From Pseudomonas sp. S37 (GTDB lineage: Bacteria > Pseudomonadota > Gammaproteobacteria > Pseudomonadales > Pseudomonadaceae), in contig NZ_JACVZC010000004.1 in the NCBI RefSeq assembly GCF_016658545.1, positions 103,126-167,125 on the forward strand: DNA of 64,000 nucleotides. The letters are read 5' to 3'. The translations under genes were made by a program, and so were the position numbers. This document shows, piece by piece, positions 35,530 through 44,501 of this stretch. Positions within the stretch are counted from its first letter, which is position 1. Each line of letters opens with the position of its first letter. Below the pieces are notes generated by a model. It ran no database searches and was not told where the DNA came from. It saw only the letters and a list, made by a program, of their open reading frames with translations.

Positions 35530-37593
35530 TCAGCGGGGAGCCACGGATATATCCAACCACCCATGCTGAGTCACAGAAGCCAGATCACCAGCATGAAGGA
35601 TCACGGTAGTGGTTTCAGCCTCGACCACCGCAGGCCCTTCAATCTGCTGACCAGCACTCAAACGATCCATGTCATAGACGGGAACCTCTGCCCATTCACC
35701 ATGGGTGTAAATTCGCTTGTGCCGTTTGATGGTGTTACCGAAGGGCTGGGATGCGGCTGTATTACCATCACTGCGAGGCACTTCACCGACCACTGCCACA
35801 TGCAGATTCACCAGCACTACCTCTTGGCCTGGTGAGCAGTACGTATAGAGCTCTTCATGACGTCGATGGAATAGATTAGTCAGCTTGTCACATAGATCGG
35901 GGCTGTTGATATCCAGACCTTCGAGGCTGACCTCTACTTCATAGATTTGTTCTCCATAGCGCATCTGAGCTGAGCGCTCAATTCTTATTGGAGTATCTCC
36001 AGCCTGAGCGAAGCCCGCTCTGCAGCGAGCATCTTGCTCTAGATCATCGAACAATGACTTCAGGCTTTCACCAGTGAGTAAATTGATATCGGCCAAGTGG
36101 CTGCGGCTGAGCTCGAATCGAAGGTCACTTGCCAGCATGCCCCATGCAGAGAGCACAGATGCGACAGTCGGAACGATAACGCTCTTGATGTCTAGTTCGC
36201 GAGCAACCTCGGTTGCATGCAAACCTGCCGCCCCACCGAAACTCAGGAGCGCGAAATTACGTGGATCAACCCCCCGTCGAAGGGTCATCAAACGCACACC
36301 GTCCGCCATTTTGATATTGATAAGTCGGAGAATCCCTGCCGCTGTTTCGATTGGAGTCAGTTGAAGCCGATCCCCTAAAACAGCCATCGCCTCTTCAGTC
36401 GCTGCCAGATTGAGCTTGGCGCGGCCACCCAAGAAATTGTCGGCATCGAGATACCCCATCAGAAGGTTGGCATCCGTCACCGTCGGCTGATCGCCTCCCC
36501 TGTCGTAGCACACAGGCCCTGGCCACGACCCAGCACTTTGAGGGCCGACGTCAAAAGCCCCTCCTCCATCCAAGTGAGCGATTGACCCACCTCCCGACGC
36601 GATGGAAAGGATGTCGAAGCTACGCATCGCAATTCGCTCACCCGCAAGGCCGCGCTCAGCACTCAACACTGCTTGGCCATCACTGATCAACGAGATATCT
36701 GTACTCGTACCCCCCATATCGAAAGGGATCAAATCAGGTCGACCCATGATTGCCCCGCAAGCTAGGGTGCCTGCAATGCCACCAGCTGGGCCTGACAAAG
36801 CCGTAGCAGCTGAAAGCCGAACAGCGTCCTCTACAGAGGTGATGCCACCGTGCGAAAGAATGATGAACAAGGGATTGGCCAGCCCTTCAGCCTGAAGCTT
36901 GCTACGCAAGTTGCTCAGATAGAGCTGCATCGCCGGGCCAACGTAAGCGTTCACCACCGTAGTAGAGACCCGCTCATATTCTTTGATCTGAGGGAGAACT
37001 TCGCAGGACAGAGAGACGTAGGCGTCTGGCAGGTGCTGCCTCAAGATCTCGGCAGTTCTCTGCTCATGCGCCGAGTTCCTGTACGAATGTAGGTAGCACA
37101 CCGCAACAGCCTTAACATCATGCTTTTTGAGCACCTCAATCTGCTCTAGCAGCGACGACTCGTCGAGCTCCTGGATGGCGTTGCCATCCCAGCCCATCCG
37201 CTCTTTAACGCCACGACGAAGCTCCCTTGGAACCAGTGGCTCAGGTGGAATCATCGAAAGGTTGTATCGCTCGGGCTTCAGCCCCTCACGCATCTCAAGA
37301 ACATCTCGATGCCCCAGGGTCGTCAAAAGCGCTGTCTTTGCCCCTTTACGCTCAAGCAACGCGTTGGTAGCCACGGTGGTGCCATGCACGATACGTTTGG
37401 TTCTGGATAACAACTCCGTCAACGGCATAGCGAGTAATTCGGCCATACGACGAAGACCTTCGATCACGCCGATGGATTGATCTTGAGGCGTGGATGGAGA
37501 TTTGGTGAAAGTGACTTTACCGGCGTCATCTGTTGCGACCAAATCAGTGAACGTACCGCCAACGTCGATACCGATGATGTACTGCGCGACCAT
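35530..37593 (-). CDS. hyuA: Hydantoinase/oxoprolinase subunit A (HyuA)
   Basis: This is the ATP-binding subunit (687 aa) of an ATP-dependent hydantoinase/oxoprolinase or acetone-carboxylase-like enzyme. The actin/HSP70-type phosphate loop YIIGIDVGGTFTDLVATD is at residues 4-20; HGTTVATNALLERKGAKTAL follows, and the adenosine region GGAAGLHATEVARELD lies near residue 460. I use the ATG at 37593, with AGGGGA upstream, rather than an upstream in-frame start. It follows hyuB after a 26-base gap in one transcript. In the family, A plus B open cyclic amides (hydantoins, oxoproline) with ATP. Confidence 0.88.
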   Translation of the reverse strand: MVAQYIIGIDVGGTFTDLVATDDAGKVTFTKSPSTPQDQSIGVIEGLRRMAELLAMPLTELLSRTKRIVHGTTVATNALLERKGAKTALLTTLGHRDVLEMREGLKPERYNLSMIPPEPLVPRELRRGVKERMGWDGNAIQELDESSLLEQIEVLKKHDVKAVAVCYLHSYRNSAHEQRTAEILRQHLPDAYVSLSCEVLPQIKEYERVSTTVVNAYVGPAMQLYLSNLRSKLQAEGLANPLFIILSHGGITSVEDAVRLSAATALSGPAGGIAGTLACGAIMGRPDLIPFDMGGTSTDISLISDGQAVLSAERGLAGERIAMRSFDILSIASGGGSIAHLDGGGAFDVGPQSAGSWPGPVCYDRGGDQPTVTDANLLMGYLDADNFLGGRAKLNLAATEEAMAVLGDRLQLTPIETAAGILRLINIKMADGVRLMTLRRGVDPRNFALLSFGGAAGLHATEVARELDIKSVIVPTVASVLSAWGMLASDLRFELSRSHLADINLLTGESLKSLFDDLEQDARCRAGFAQAGDTPIRIERSAQMRYGEQIYEVEVSLEGLDINSPDLCDKLTNLFHRRHEELYTYCSPGQEVVLVNLHVAVVGEVPRSDGNTAASQPFGNTIKRHKRIYTHGEWAEVPVYDMDRLSAGQQIEGPAVVEAETTTVILHAGDLASVTQHGWLDISVAPR

Positions 37594-37619
37594 GATTGTT
37601 CTTCCCCTTAAAGTCTGTC

Positions 37620-39254
37620 TCAAACCAACTCATCCGAAACGTCACGCTGGCGAGCGGCAGGTGACCGTTTCTCAGGCGCTCCCCATCCACCTCCACCCGC
37701 AGAGCGAACCTGAAGCAGATCACCTGGTGCGATACGGACACCGAACTCTTTGGTCTTGAGCTTGCGGATCTGATCGCCACTCAGCAGGGTGTAATCATGG
37801 GGCTGACCATCACATCCACCGAGGATGCCGGCTGAGCCATGCCGCACACCCTCACCCGCTGTGTGAGCAAGGGCAGGAACTTCAACACGCAGATTCATGT
37901 GTGTACCCATACCACCTCGGTACTGGCCATCTCCGCCAGATCCTGCACGGAACTCATGAGTTTCGAAGAGCAAGGGGAAACGGGCTTCAGTGACTTCAAT
38001 ACTGCCGAATTTGATGCCACCAACTGAGTGCCACTCGCCCGCACCTGACCAACCGTCTCCTACAGGGCTTGCACCACCGCCAGGACGAGCATGGAACAAG
38101 TGCCAGATGAATGGTTTGCCGGTACGTGGGTTGTCACCCTTCACGGAAATACGGAATCGACGACTCCACCCACCCATGGCGCGATCCGGACACGCCGGAG
38201 CAAGCGCACGAATGATCGCCTCTACGATCTCATTTGATGGATGGGTGGTGGAAAGCGTGACAGCCGCGTTGTTGTCTGCGCATACAACCGTACCAGGCTT
38301 CAGGTGAGTGGTCAGAAGACGGAAGGTGCCATCATTCTTAGGAATATCAGCATCGATCAAATATGCGAAAGCCATCGTGATGGCAGCTTCGCTGTTTGCG
38401 TATGAGGAGTTCGTGAACCCCTTGGATTGCGGATCTGATCCAGAGAGATCAATATCGAGATCGCTCCCTCGCTTGGTGACCTTTGCGCGGATGGCTATGT
38501 CACTGCGACCGTGACCGTCATCATCCAAGAATGCTTCACCGTAATAAACACCATCCTCCCATGTCGCAACGACCTCTCGAGAACGTCGCTCCGCGTTGTC
38601 GAGGATGGCGTTTACAGCATTGCCGACAGTATCGCCGCCATACTGATTGAGCAGTTTGGCGACACTCCGCTCACCAAAATTGGCCGCGCCGATCATAGCC
38701 GAGAGATCGCCTCGGAAATCACGTGGCAGCCTGACATTCAGTAGGATCATGTCTAAGAGATCTTCACGAACCTTCCCTGCCTCGACCAATTTCATCGGCG
38801 GAATTCGCAAGCCTTCCTGCCAGATCTCGGACGCCTGGGGGTTATATGCTCCGTGCGTTGCTCCGCCAATATCGCCCATGTGGGCACGAACGACAGTCCA
38901 GTAGAGCCGCTGATCACCTTCAAAGACGGGCACGAACGCTGTGAGGTCAGGTAGGTGGCTACCGCCATTGTAAGGGTCATTCAAAAGGATGACATCGCCT
39001 GGCAGGATGTCATCGCCGAAGCGTTGCTCCACGGCCTTGACCGCCCAGGTGAGGGCCCCAACGTGAATAGGGATGTGATCTGCTTGAGAGATGAGCCGAC
39101 TTTCCCGGTCAAGAATCCCGATAGAGAAGTCCCGGCTTGCGTTAAGGATTTGCGAGTAGGTGGTACGAAGCATAGCCTCGCCCATCTCTTCGGCGATCGC
39201 GTAAAGGCGATGCTGAATGACCGATTGGGTAATCGGATCAACGAGCTGGTTCAT
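37620..39254 (-). CDS. hyuB: Hydantoinase subunit B (HyuB)
   Basis: This is the 544 aa B subunit, first gene of the hyuB-hyuA pair. Family blocks include LRTTYSQILNASRDFSIGILD, GDVILLNDPYNGGSHLPDLTAFVPVF, RAHMGDIGG, and the C-terminal GSGGDGQYRGGMGTHM and GDLLQVRSAGGGGWG. Length agrees with HyuB (500-600 aa). A LysR gene lies just upstream on the same strand. The natural next step, removal of the carbamoyl group, could be done by the HyuC/AllC-type enzyme encoded at 44502-45728. Confidence 0.9.
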   Translation of the reverse strand: MNQLVDPITQSVIQHRLYAIAEEMGEAMLRTTYSQILNASRDFSIGILDRESRLISQADHIPIHVGALTWAVKAVEQRFGDDILPGDVILLNDPYNGGSHLPDLTAFVPVFEGDQRLYWTVVRAHMGDIGGATHGAYNPQASEIWQEGLRIPPMKLVEAGKVREDLLDMILLNVRLPRDFRGDLSAMIGAANFGERSVAKLLNQYGGDTVGNAVNAILDNAERRSREVVATWEDGVYYGEAFLDDDGHGRSDIAIRAKVTKRGSDLDIDLSGSDPQSKGFTNSSYANSEAAITMAFAYLIDADIPKNDGTFRLLTTHLKPGTVVCADNNAAVTLSTTHPSNEIVEAIIRALAPACPDRAMGGWSRRFRISVKGDNPRTGKPFIWHLFHARPGGGASPVGDGWSGAGEWHSVGGIKFGSIEVTEARFPLLFETHEFRAGSGGDGQYRGGMGTHMNLRVEVPALAHTAGEGVRHGSAGILGGCDGQPHDYTLLSGDQIRKLKTKEFGVRIAPGDLLQVRSAGGGGWGAPEKRSPAARQRDVSDELV

Positions 39255-39374
39255 TTGTAATTATCTCATTCGTCCAGGTAACGACGAGAGTAATGACCAG
39301 TCGCTTGGGCCGTCCAATATCGGCTACGTATCCTATTATTAGTTTTTTATAAAAATGTCCGAAATTCAAATCCA

Positions 39375-40280
39375 TCAGTGTCGTAGAAATTTTGAAGCTC
39401 GGCAGTCATCAACCGCCTGCAAGAAGTCACCCACGAACGGCCCCTTTTTGCCTCTAGAACTGATTGCGTAGAGCTCAATAAACGGGCTCTCATCCAGCAA
39501 CGTTTGGAAGGTGACACCCTCGATCCGAATACGTCGAGCCGATTGCGGGACAAGCGCAAATCCAGCATTGCTCGCCACGAGGCACAGCATAGTGCTGACC
39601 TGATGCCCCTCCTGGATGGAAGAAGGACGATAGCCAGCAGTGGCACATAGGTGTGAAATCAGGTCGCGGAAACCTGGAGCATCTTCGCTATCAAAGACTA
39701 CCAGTGGGGTTTCACCTAGCGCCTGCAGGCGCACCCCGTCCGCGCCCGCAAGTGGGTGATGACTAGGGAGAGCGACAATAAATGGCTCCTGGTGGACGAG
39801 GGCTACCTCTAGGTTGTCCTGGATGACCGGAGGCCTGACAAAACCTATATGGACTTCTCCTTTCTCGACTGCCTGCTGTTGCTGCGGAGAGGACATTTCC
39901 TGCAACGACAAATGAACGTGTGGAAATCGCTCCTTGAATAGCGAGATAACTGGTGCTGCGAATTCTAGAGTCGCTGTTCCCGTGAGGCTTATACGAAGCT
40001 GGCCATGCTCAACAGTGCCAGCCCTTCGGGTGATGGTTTCGGCTCGCTCGACCTGGGCCAGTATCTGGCGGGCCTCCCGAAACAAAGCTCTGCCAGCAGC
40101 GGTCAAGCCAATAGGGCGGACGCTTCGGTCGAATAGCTCAACCCCTAGAGAGGATTCCAGCGCCTTTATCTGTTGAGAAAGCGGAGGCTGGGCCATGTGC
40201 AGAATTTCAGCTGCACGCCCGAAGTGGCGCTGCTCAGCCAGGACAACGAAGTAGCGCAGGTGTTTCAGATCAGTTCGCAT
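39375..40280 (-). CDS. LysR-family regulator (BenM/CatR-like layout)
   Basis: This is a 301 aa LysR regulator. The start LKHLRYFVVLAEQRHFGRAAEILHMAQPPLSQQIKALE with FDRSVRPIGLTAAGRALF is characteristic of the aromatic-catabolism CatR/BenM branch, where the PPLSQQI pattern is common. It is upstream of hyuBA on the same strand with about 120 bases between. It could regulate that operon. No aromatic pathway genes are adjacent. Confidence 0.87.
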   Translation of the reverse strand: MRTDLKHLRYFVVLAEQRHFGRAAEILHMAQPPLSQQIKALESSLGVELFDRSVRPIGLTAAGRALFREARQILAQVERAETITRRAGTVEHGQLRISLTGTATLEFAAPVISLFKERFPHVHLSLQEMSSPQQQQAVEKGEVHIGFVRPPVIQDNLEVALVHQEPFIVALPSHHPLAGADGVRLQALGETPLVVFDSEDAPGFRDLISHLCATAGYRPSSIQEGHQVSTMLCLVASNAGFALVPQSARRIRIEGVTFQTLLDESPFIELYAISSRGKKGPFVGDFLQAVDDCRASKFLRH

Positions 40281-40350
40281 GGTTACTCAAGTCAAGACTC
40301 AGGCTATCAGGATTGAACACAGAGGATACTCGTGCGGATCAGCACCACCA

Positions 40351-41328
40351 TCAATCGATCATGGCTTGGGCAAGAGCGTGCTGAAACCCTTCCAGGAACA
40401 CGCCCTCTGCTGTCGTCATTTTCTGTTCACGGTTCCAAAGCAGATGCAGATCCACATCAACGATGCCTTCATTCGGAGGCAACCGCCACAGCAATCCCTT
40501 TTCCAAATCTTCATGGAGCAGGTGATCTGGCATGCACCCTACTCCAAAGCCCGCACACACCAAGCGGTGTATCTCTTCGAAGCTCGAAGATGACGCGAGT
40601 ATTTTTCCGGTGAACCCATGCTGGTCACGAAAAGTCGCAAGCGGAGATAGATTTCCACCCAATTGGTCGCTGACGAAGCTCACAAAGTTTTCTCCACGCA
40701 TCGCCTCCAAGGTCACGTCACTGCGTCCAAATAGCCGGTGTCGAACTCCGCAGTAAAATGCGTACCGGTGGCTTAGTAACTGGCGCTGCTCCAACTTCGG
40801 TTGCGGAATTCGGCATAGGCCGAGACCGGCAGTCGCTGTTTTTTGTAGCAACGAACTGATGATGTCGGCGCTTCGCATGACCTCAATTTCGAGCTCAACA
40901 AGCGGGTGAGCCTCATGGAAATCGCCCAGAAATTTATCGTAGATCTTCGACTCCACGCGACTAATGCTCAGCAGCCTTACCTTGCCTGCTACGCCATCGT
41001 TCTCCTGTTCGACCGCAGCACTTATCCGTGACACGTCACCATAAATATCGATAGCGATGCGCAGCACCTCTTCGCCAGCTGCGGTGAGGTCGAAGCGCGA
41101 CCCACCTCTCAGCACCAGGGCGCAACCGAGTTGTTCTTCAAGGCGTCGGAGTGCCTGGCTGACAGCTGACTGTGTCACGTGCAGTCTCGCTGCAGCTCTG
41201 CTGATGCTCCCTTCTTGGCCTATGGCGAGATAAGTACGCAGAAGGTTCCAGTCCAGGCGGTCGTTCAGAAATCGACGCCCTTCCCATTTGTTGACCAATG
41301 CATCAGATCTTGAAGTCGGCGGATTCAT
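40351..41328 (-). CDS. LysR-family regulator, paralogue of 19944-20921
   Basis: This is a 325 aa LysR regulator with the helix-turn-helix at residues 22-85 (LDWNLLRTYLAIGQEGSISRAAARLHVTQSAVSQALRRLE). Similarity to the 19944 protein runs the whole length (for example GENFVSF.SD.LG..LSPL and an LLWRLPPNEG / RLWRLPPDEG block near the C-terminus). It is divergent from the eight-gene operon starting with the MHS transporter at 41484 and should control it. Confidence 0.88.
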   Translation of the reverse strand: MNPPTSRSDALVNKWEGRRFLNDRLDWNLLRTYLAIGQEGSISRAAARLHVTQSAVSQALRRLEEQLGCALVLRGGSRFDLTAAGEEVLRIAIDIYGDVSRISAAVEQENDGVAGKVRLLSISRVESKIYDKFLGDFHEAHPLVELEIEVMRSADIISSLLQKTATAGLGLCRIPQPKLEQRQLLSHRYAFYCGVRHRLFGRSDVTLEAMRGENFVSFVSDQLGGNLSPLATFRDQHGFTGKILASSSSFEEIHRLVCAGFGVGCMPDHLLHEDLEKGLLWRLPPNEGIVDVDLHLLWNREQKMTTAEGVFLEGFQHALAQAMID

Positions 41329-41483
41329 TTATGGCCCATTAGTAGCGCTGCTAATACGACGGATAAGATATAGCAAATTGACTAATCATAGCCCTGGGGC
41401 GATAAAACCCGAAAGCGCCGAACAGAGCGCGACCGGCTTAGCCAGACCTGCCCACCTGCCTATAACTCTAAAAAGGGCCTTGT

Positions 41484-42779
41484 ATGCATACGTCCAACCA
41501 GCCGCGTCGTGCGGCAGCTGCCGCATTTGTCGGCACCACTATCGAGTTCTACGACTTCTACATCTACGCCACGGCCGCTGCACTGGTGTTGGGACAGGTG
41601 TTTTTCCCGAGCAGCAACCCTTTGCTCAGCACCCTGGCAGCATTCGGCACCTTCGCCGTAGGCTTCGTTGCCAGACCAATGGCAGGCATGGTGTTTGGCC
41701 ATCTGGGCGACCGTCTGGGCCGTAAAAAAATGCTGCTGGTCACCATGGTTCTCATGGGCCTGGCCACCACAGGCATCGGCCTGCTACCTAGCTACGCCAG
41801 TGCTGGCGTCTGGGCCCCCATCGGTTTGATTGCCCTGCGAATTGTCCAGGGGATCTCCGTCGGCGGTGAGTGGGGTGGTGCCGTCCTGATGGCTAGTGAG
41901 CATGCGCCGGCCAAACGCAAAGTGTTCTACGCCTCGTTCGCTCAGCTCGGCAGCCCTGCTGGGCTTCTGCTTGCACTCATCGCATTCCGCCTGGTCTCGT
42001 CCTTAGAACCTGAAGAGTTCCTGAGCTGGGGTTGGCGCCTGCCGTTCCTGGCCAGTGGCGTGCTGATGCTGGTTGGCCTGGCAATCCGTTTTGGCGTGGA
42101 AGAGAGCCCTGAGTTCCAGGCCGCCAAAGCCAAGCAAGAAGTCGTCAAATACCCGGTACTGGAAGTGGTGCGTGACTGCTGGAAACAGATCCTGTTCGCG
42201 GCCCTCGCGGTGACCATCGGCTCCGCCGGTTTCTTCTTCACCAACACCTTCATGATCACCTACGTCACCACCTACCAAGGAATCGACCGGGCTACGATTC
42301 TCGACTGCCTCTTCCTAGTGACCATCCTCCAGTTCCTGACCCAGCCATTGGCGGCATTGCTTGCTGAGCGCATTGGCGAAGGCCGCTTCCTGAAGCTGGT
42401 CGCCCTGCTATGCATGGCTGTGCCATATCCGATGTTCGTTCTAGTAGGCACCCAGAACTTGATTCTGATGACCCTGGGCATTGCCTTGGCAGTGGTGATC
42501 TTGTCGGCCCTGTATGCGGTTATCGCAGGCTACATGACCCAAGCGTTCCCCGCACACCTGCGCTACTCGGGGATATCTCTCGCCTACCAGTTGATTTGCG
42601 CCATCGCTGGGGGTAGCACGCCGATCATCGGCACTTTGCTGGCCGACCGATTCGCCGGCCAGTGGCTGCCACTCGCCGTGTTCTTCACCGCGCTCTCCAC
42701 GCTTTCCTTGATCGGCGTCTGTGGCCTCTCTCGCCTGCGTGGCGAGCAAAAGCACCCCACCCCCGCCATCGCACGTTAA
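41484..42779 (+). CDS. MHS-family MFS transporter, near twin of 15523-16815
   Basis: This is a 431 aa inner-membrane metabolite:H+ symporter, first gene of a long operon. TM1-TM3 (TTIEFYDFYIYATAAALVLGQ), GHLGDRLGRKKMLLV and GISVGGEWGGAVLMASEHAP are the same as in the minus-strand gene at 15523, with only scattered substitutions. The next gene starts 12 bases after its stop. It likely imports the compound processed by the downstream amidohydrolase and dehydrogenase. Confidence 0.88.
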   Translation: MHTSNQPRRAAAAAFVGTTIEFYDFYIYATAAALVLGQVFFPSSNPLLSTLAAFGTFAVGFVARPMAGMVFGHLGDRLGRKKMLLVTMVLMGLATTGIGLLPSYASAGVWAPIGLIALRIVQGISVGGEWGGAVLMASEHAPAKRKVFYASFAQLGSPAGLLLALIAFRLVSSLEPEEFLSWGWRLPFLASGVLMLVGLAIRFGVEESPEFQAAKAKQEVVKYPVLEVVRDCWKQILFAALAVTIGSAGFFFTNTFMITYVTTYQGIDRATILDCLFLVTILQFLTQPLAALLAERIGEGRFLKLVALLCMAVPYPMFVLVGTQNLILMTLGIALAVVILSALYAVIAGYMTQAFPAHLRYSGISLAYQLICAIAGGSTPIIGTLLADRFAGQWLPLAVFFTALSTLSLIGVCGLSRLRGEQKHPTPAIAR

Positions 42780-42791
42780 CTAGGAGTATTC

Positions 42792-43547
42792 ATGAGCAAG
42801 CCGCACAACATTAGCGATGTCGAATGGCAGGCACGCTGCGAACTGGCCGCGCTGTACCGGATGGTGGCGCACTTCCGCATGACCGACTTGATCGACACCC
42901 ACATCACCCTGCGTATTCCTGGGCCTGAGCATCACTTCCTGATCAACCAATACGGCGTAATCTTCGACCGGATGCGCGCCAGTGACCTGGTACGAATTGA
43001 CCAGCATGGCAACGTCGTCGACGAGGCTTTTGGTGAACGCCGGGTGAATGCTGCCGGCTTCGTGATCCACTCGGCGATCCACATGGCCCGCCCGGACATG
43101 CACTGCGTGATCCATACGCACACTGCTGCGGGCATAGCGGTATCAGCACAGGAACAGGGCCTGCTCCCGATCAGCCAACACGCGTTAAAGTTTTACGGCA
43201 ACTTGGCCTATCACCAGTACGAGGGGATCGCCCTGTCTCTCGACGAGCGTGAACGCCTGATTGCTGATCTCGGTATGCACAAAGCAATGATCCTGAGGAA
43301 CCATGGCCTGCTCGCCGGGGGCTCCAGCGTTGCGGAAGCATTCCACGAAATCCACTTCCTGGAGCGCGCTTGCCAGGCCCAGGTTCAGGCTTTGGCAGGT
43401 GGCACCAAGCTGATTTATCCAAGCGAAGAGGTATGCCGCCATACAGCCGAACAATTCAAGCGGGATGAAGCGGCGGAAATTATGAACATGAGCTGGAACG
43501 CAGCACTCACCTTGATCGAAAACCAACGCGAGTCGTACTGCTCATGA
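42792..43547 (+). CDS. Class II aldolase/adducin-family protein
   Basis: This is a 251 aa protein of the class II aldolase/adducin fold. TDLIDTHITLRIP, the zinc ligands in HCVIHTHTAAG, LRNHGLLAGG and the ALKFYG segment match the family; usual reactions are retro-aldol cleavage of sugar phosphates or decarboxylation of hydroxy-oxo acids. A GGAG precedes the ATG. Its stop overlaps the next gene's start by four bases (ATGA), indicating translational coupling with the hydroxyacid dehydrogenase. Confidence 0.87.
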   Translation: MSKPHNISDVEWQARCELAALYRMVAHFRMTDLIDTHITLRIPGPEHHFLINQYGVIFDRMRASDLVRIDQHGNVVDEAFGERRVNAAGFVIHSAIHMARPDMHCVIHTHTAAGIAVSAQEQGLLPISQHALKFYGNLAYHQYEGIALSLDERERLIADLGMHKAMILRNHGLLAGGSSVAEAFHEIHFLERACQAQVQALAGGTKLIYPSEEVCRHTAEQFKRDEAAEIMNMSWNAALTLIENQRESYCS

Positions 43548-44473
43548 AGCCGCTAGTTCTGCTGTCAACTGACCAAGCCCTCCTGGGTCAGCTGCAATCT
43601 GCCTTCGCTCGTAGCGCTCCACATCTACGCGTAGTGCTGGCCGACGACCCTGCTGCCCAGGATGCACAGGTGGCTGCTTGCTGGTTCCCACCCGCAGGCA
43701 GCCTCAATGCCCTGCCCAATCTTAAGCTGATCCACTCGGTGGCTGCTGGTGTTGATCACCTGGCCAACGACCCGAGCCAGCCAGCATTGCCAGTGTGCAG
43801 AGTCGTAGACCCTGCTCACCGCCAAGGCATGGCGGAGTATGTTCGCTGGGCGGTCATCCACTACCATCGGGACTTCGACCGAGCACTTGCCCAACAACAG
43901 CAACAGGTATGGCAACGTCACCCTCAACGCCTCGCTGGTGAATACCGCATCGGCGTCATGGGGCTCGGCTCCCTTGGAGGAGCTATTGCCGGCGAGTTGG
44001 TCGAGGCCGGATATGCAGTCCGAGGTTGGTCGAGGAGTGCCAAGCAGCTGACCAGCGTGCGCACATTCTCGGGCCCAGCGGAGTTCGATCAGTTCCTGGA
44101 TGGTCTCGACCTGTTGATCAACCTGCTGCCATTAACCGATGCCACTCGCGGCATCCTCTGCCAGAAGACCTTTGAAGCCTTGGCGCCAAACGCAGCAGTG
44201 ATCAACTGCGGACGCGGTCACCACCTGCAGGTAGATGACCTGGTCAACGCCGTCAACAGTGGCCGACTGCGCGGTGCGCTTCTCGATGTGTTCGAGAAAG
44301 AGCCGCTGCCATTGGACAGTCGCCTCTGGAGCACGCCGGGAATCGTCGTCACACCCCACATGGCCTCATGCGCTTCTCACGACTGCATTGCACAGCAGGT
44401 GGCCGAGAACGCTCGGCGCTTGGCCTGCGCTGAACCGCTCCTAAACCAAGTAGACCCTGCGCTCGGATACTGA
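43544..44473 (+). CDS. D-2-hydroxyacid dehydrogenase (GhrA-like)
   Basis: This is a 309 aa NAD(P)H oxidoreductase of the glyoxylate/hydroxypyruvate reductase A type. The Rossmann loop is GVMGLGSLGGAIA near residues 142-154. The catalytic Arg is in NCGRGHHL, Glu in DVFEKEPLP and His in VTPHMAS. LINLLPLTDATRGIL is typical of GhrA. It is coupled to the aldolase gene by an ATGA overlap and followed by an amidohydrolase gene. It may reduce a 2-oxo acid formed in the pathway. Confidence 0.88.
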   Translation: MKPLVLLSTDQALLGQLQSAFARSAPHLRVVLADDPAAQDAQVAACWFPPAGSLNALPNLKLIHSVAAGVDHLANDPSQPALPVCRVVDPAHRQGMAEYVRWAVIHYHRDFDRALAQQQQQVWQRHPQRLAGEYRIGVMGLGSLGGAIAGELVEAGYAVRGWSRSAKQLTSVRTFSGPAEFDQFLDGLDLLINLLPLTDATRGILCQKTFEALAPNAAVINCGRGHHLQVDDLVNAVNSGRLRGALLDVFEKEPLPLDSRLWSTPGIVVTPHMASCASHDCIAQQVAENARRLACAEPLLNQVDPALGY

Positions 44474-44501
44474 TCCCGCCGCCTGTTTGAGGATTCACAT
44501 C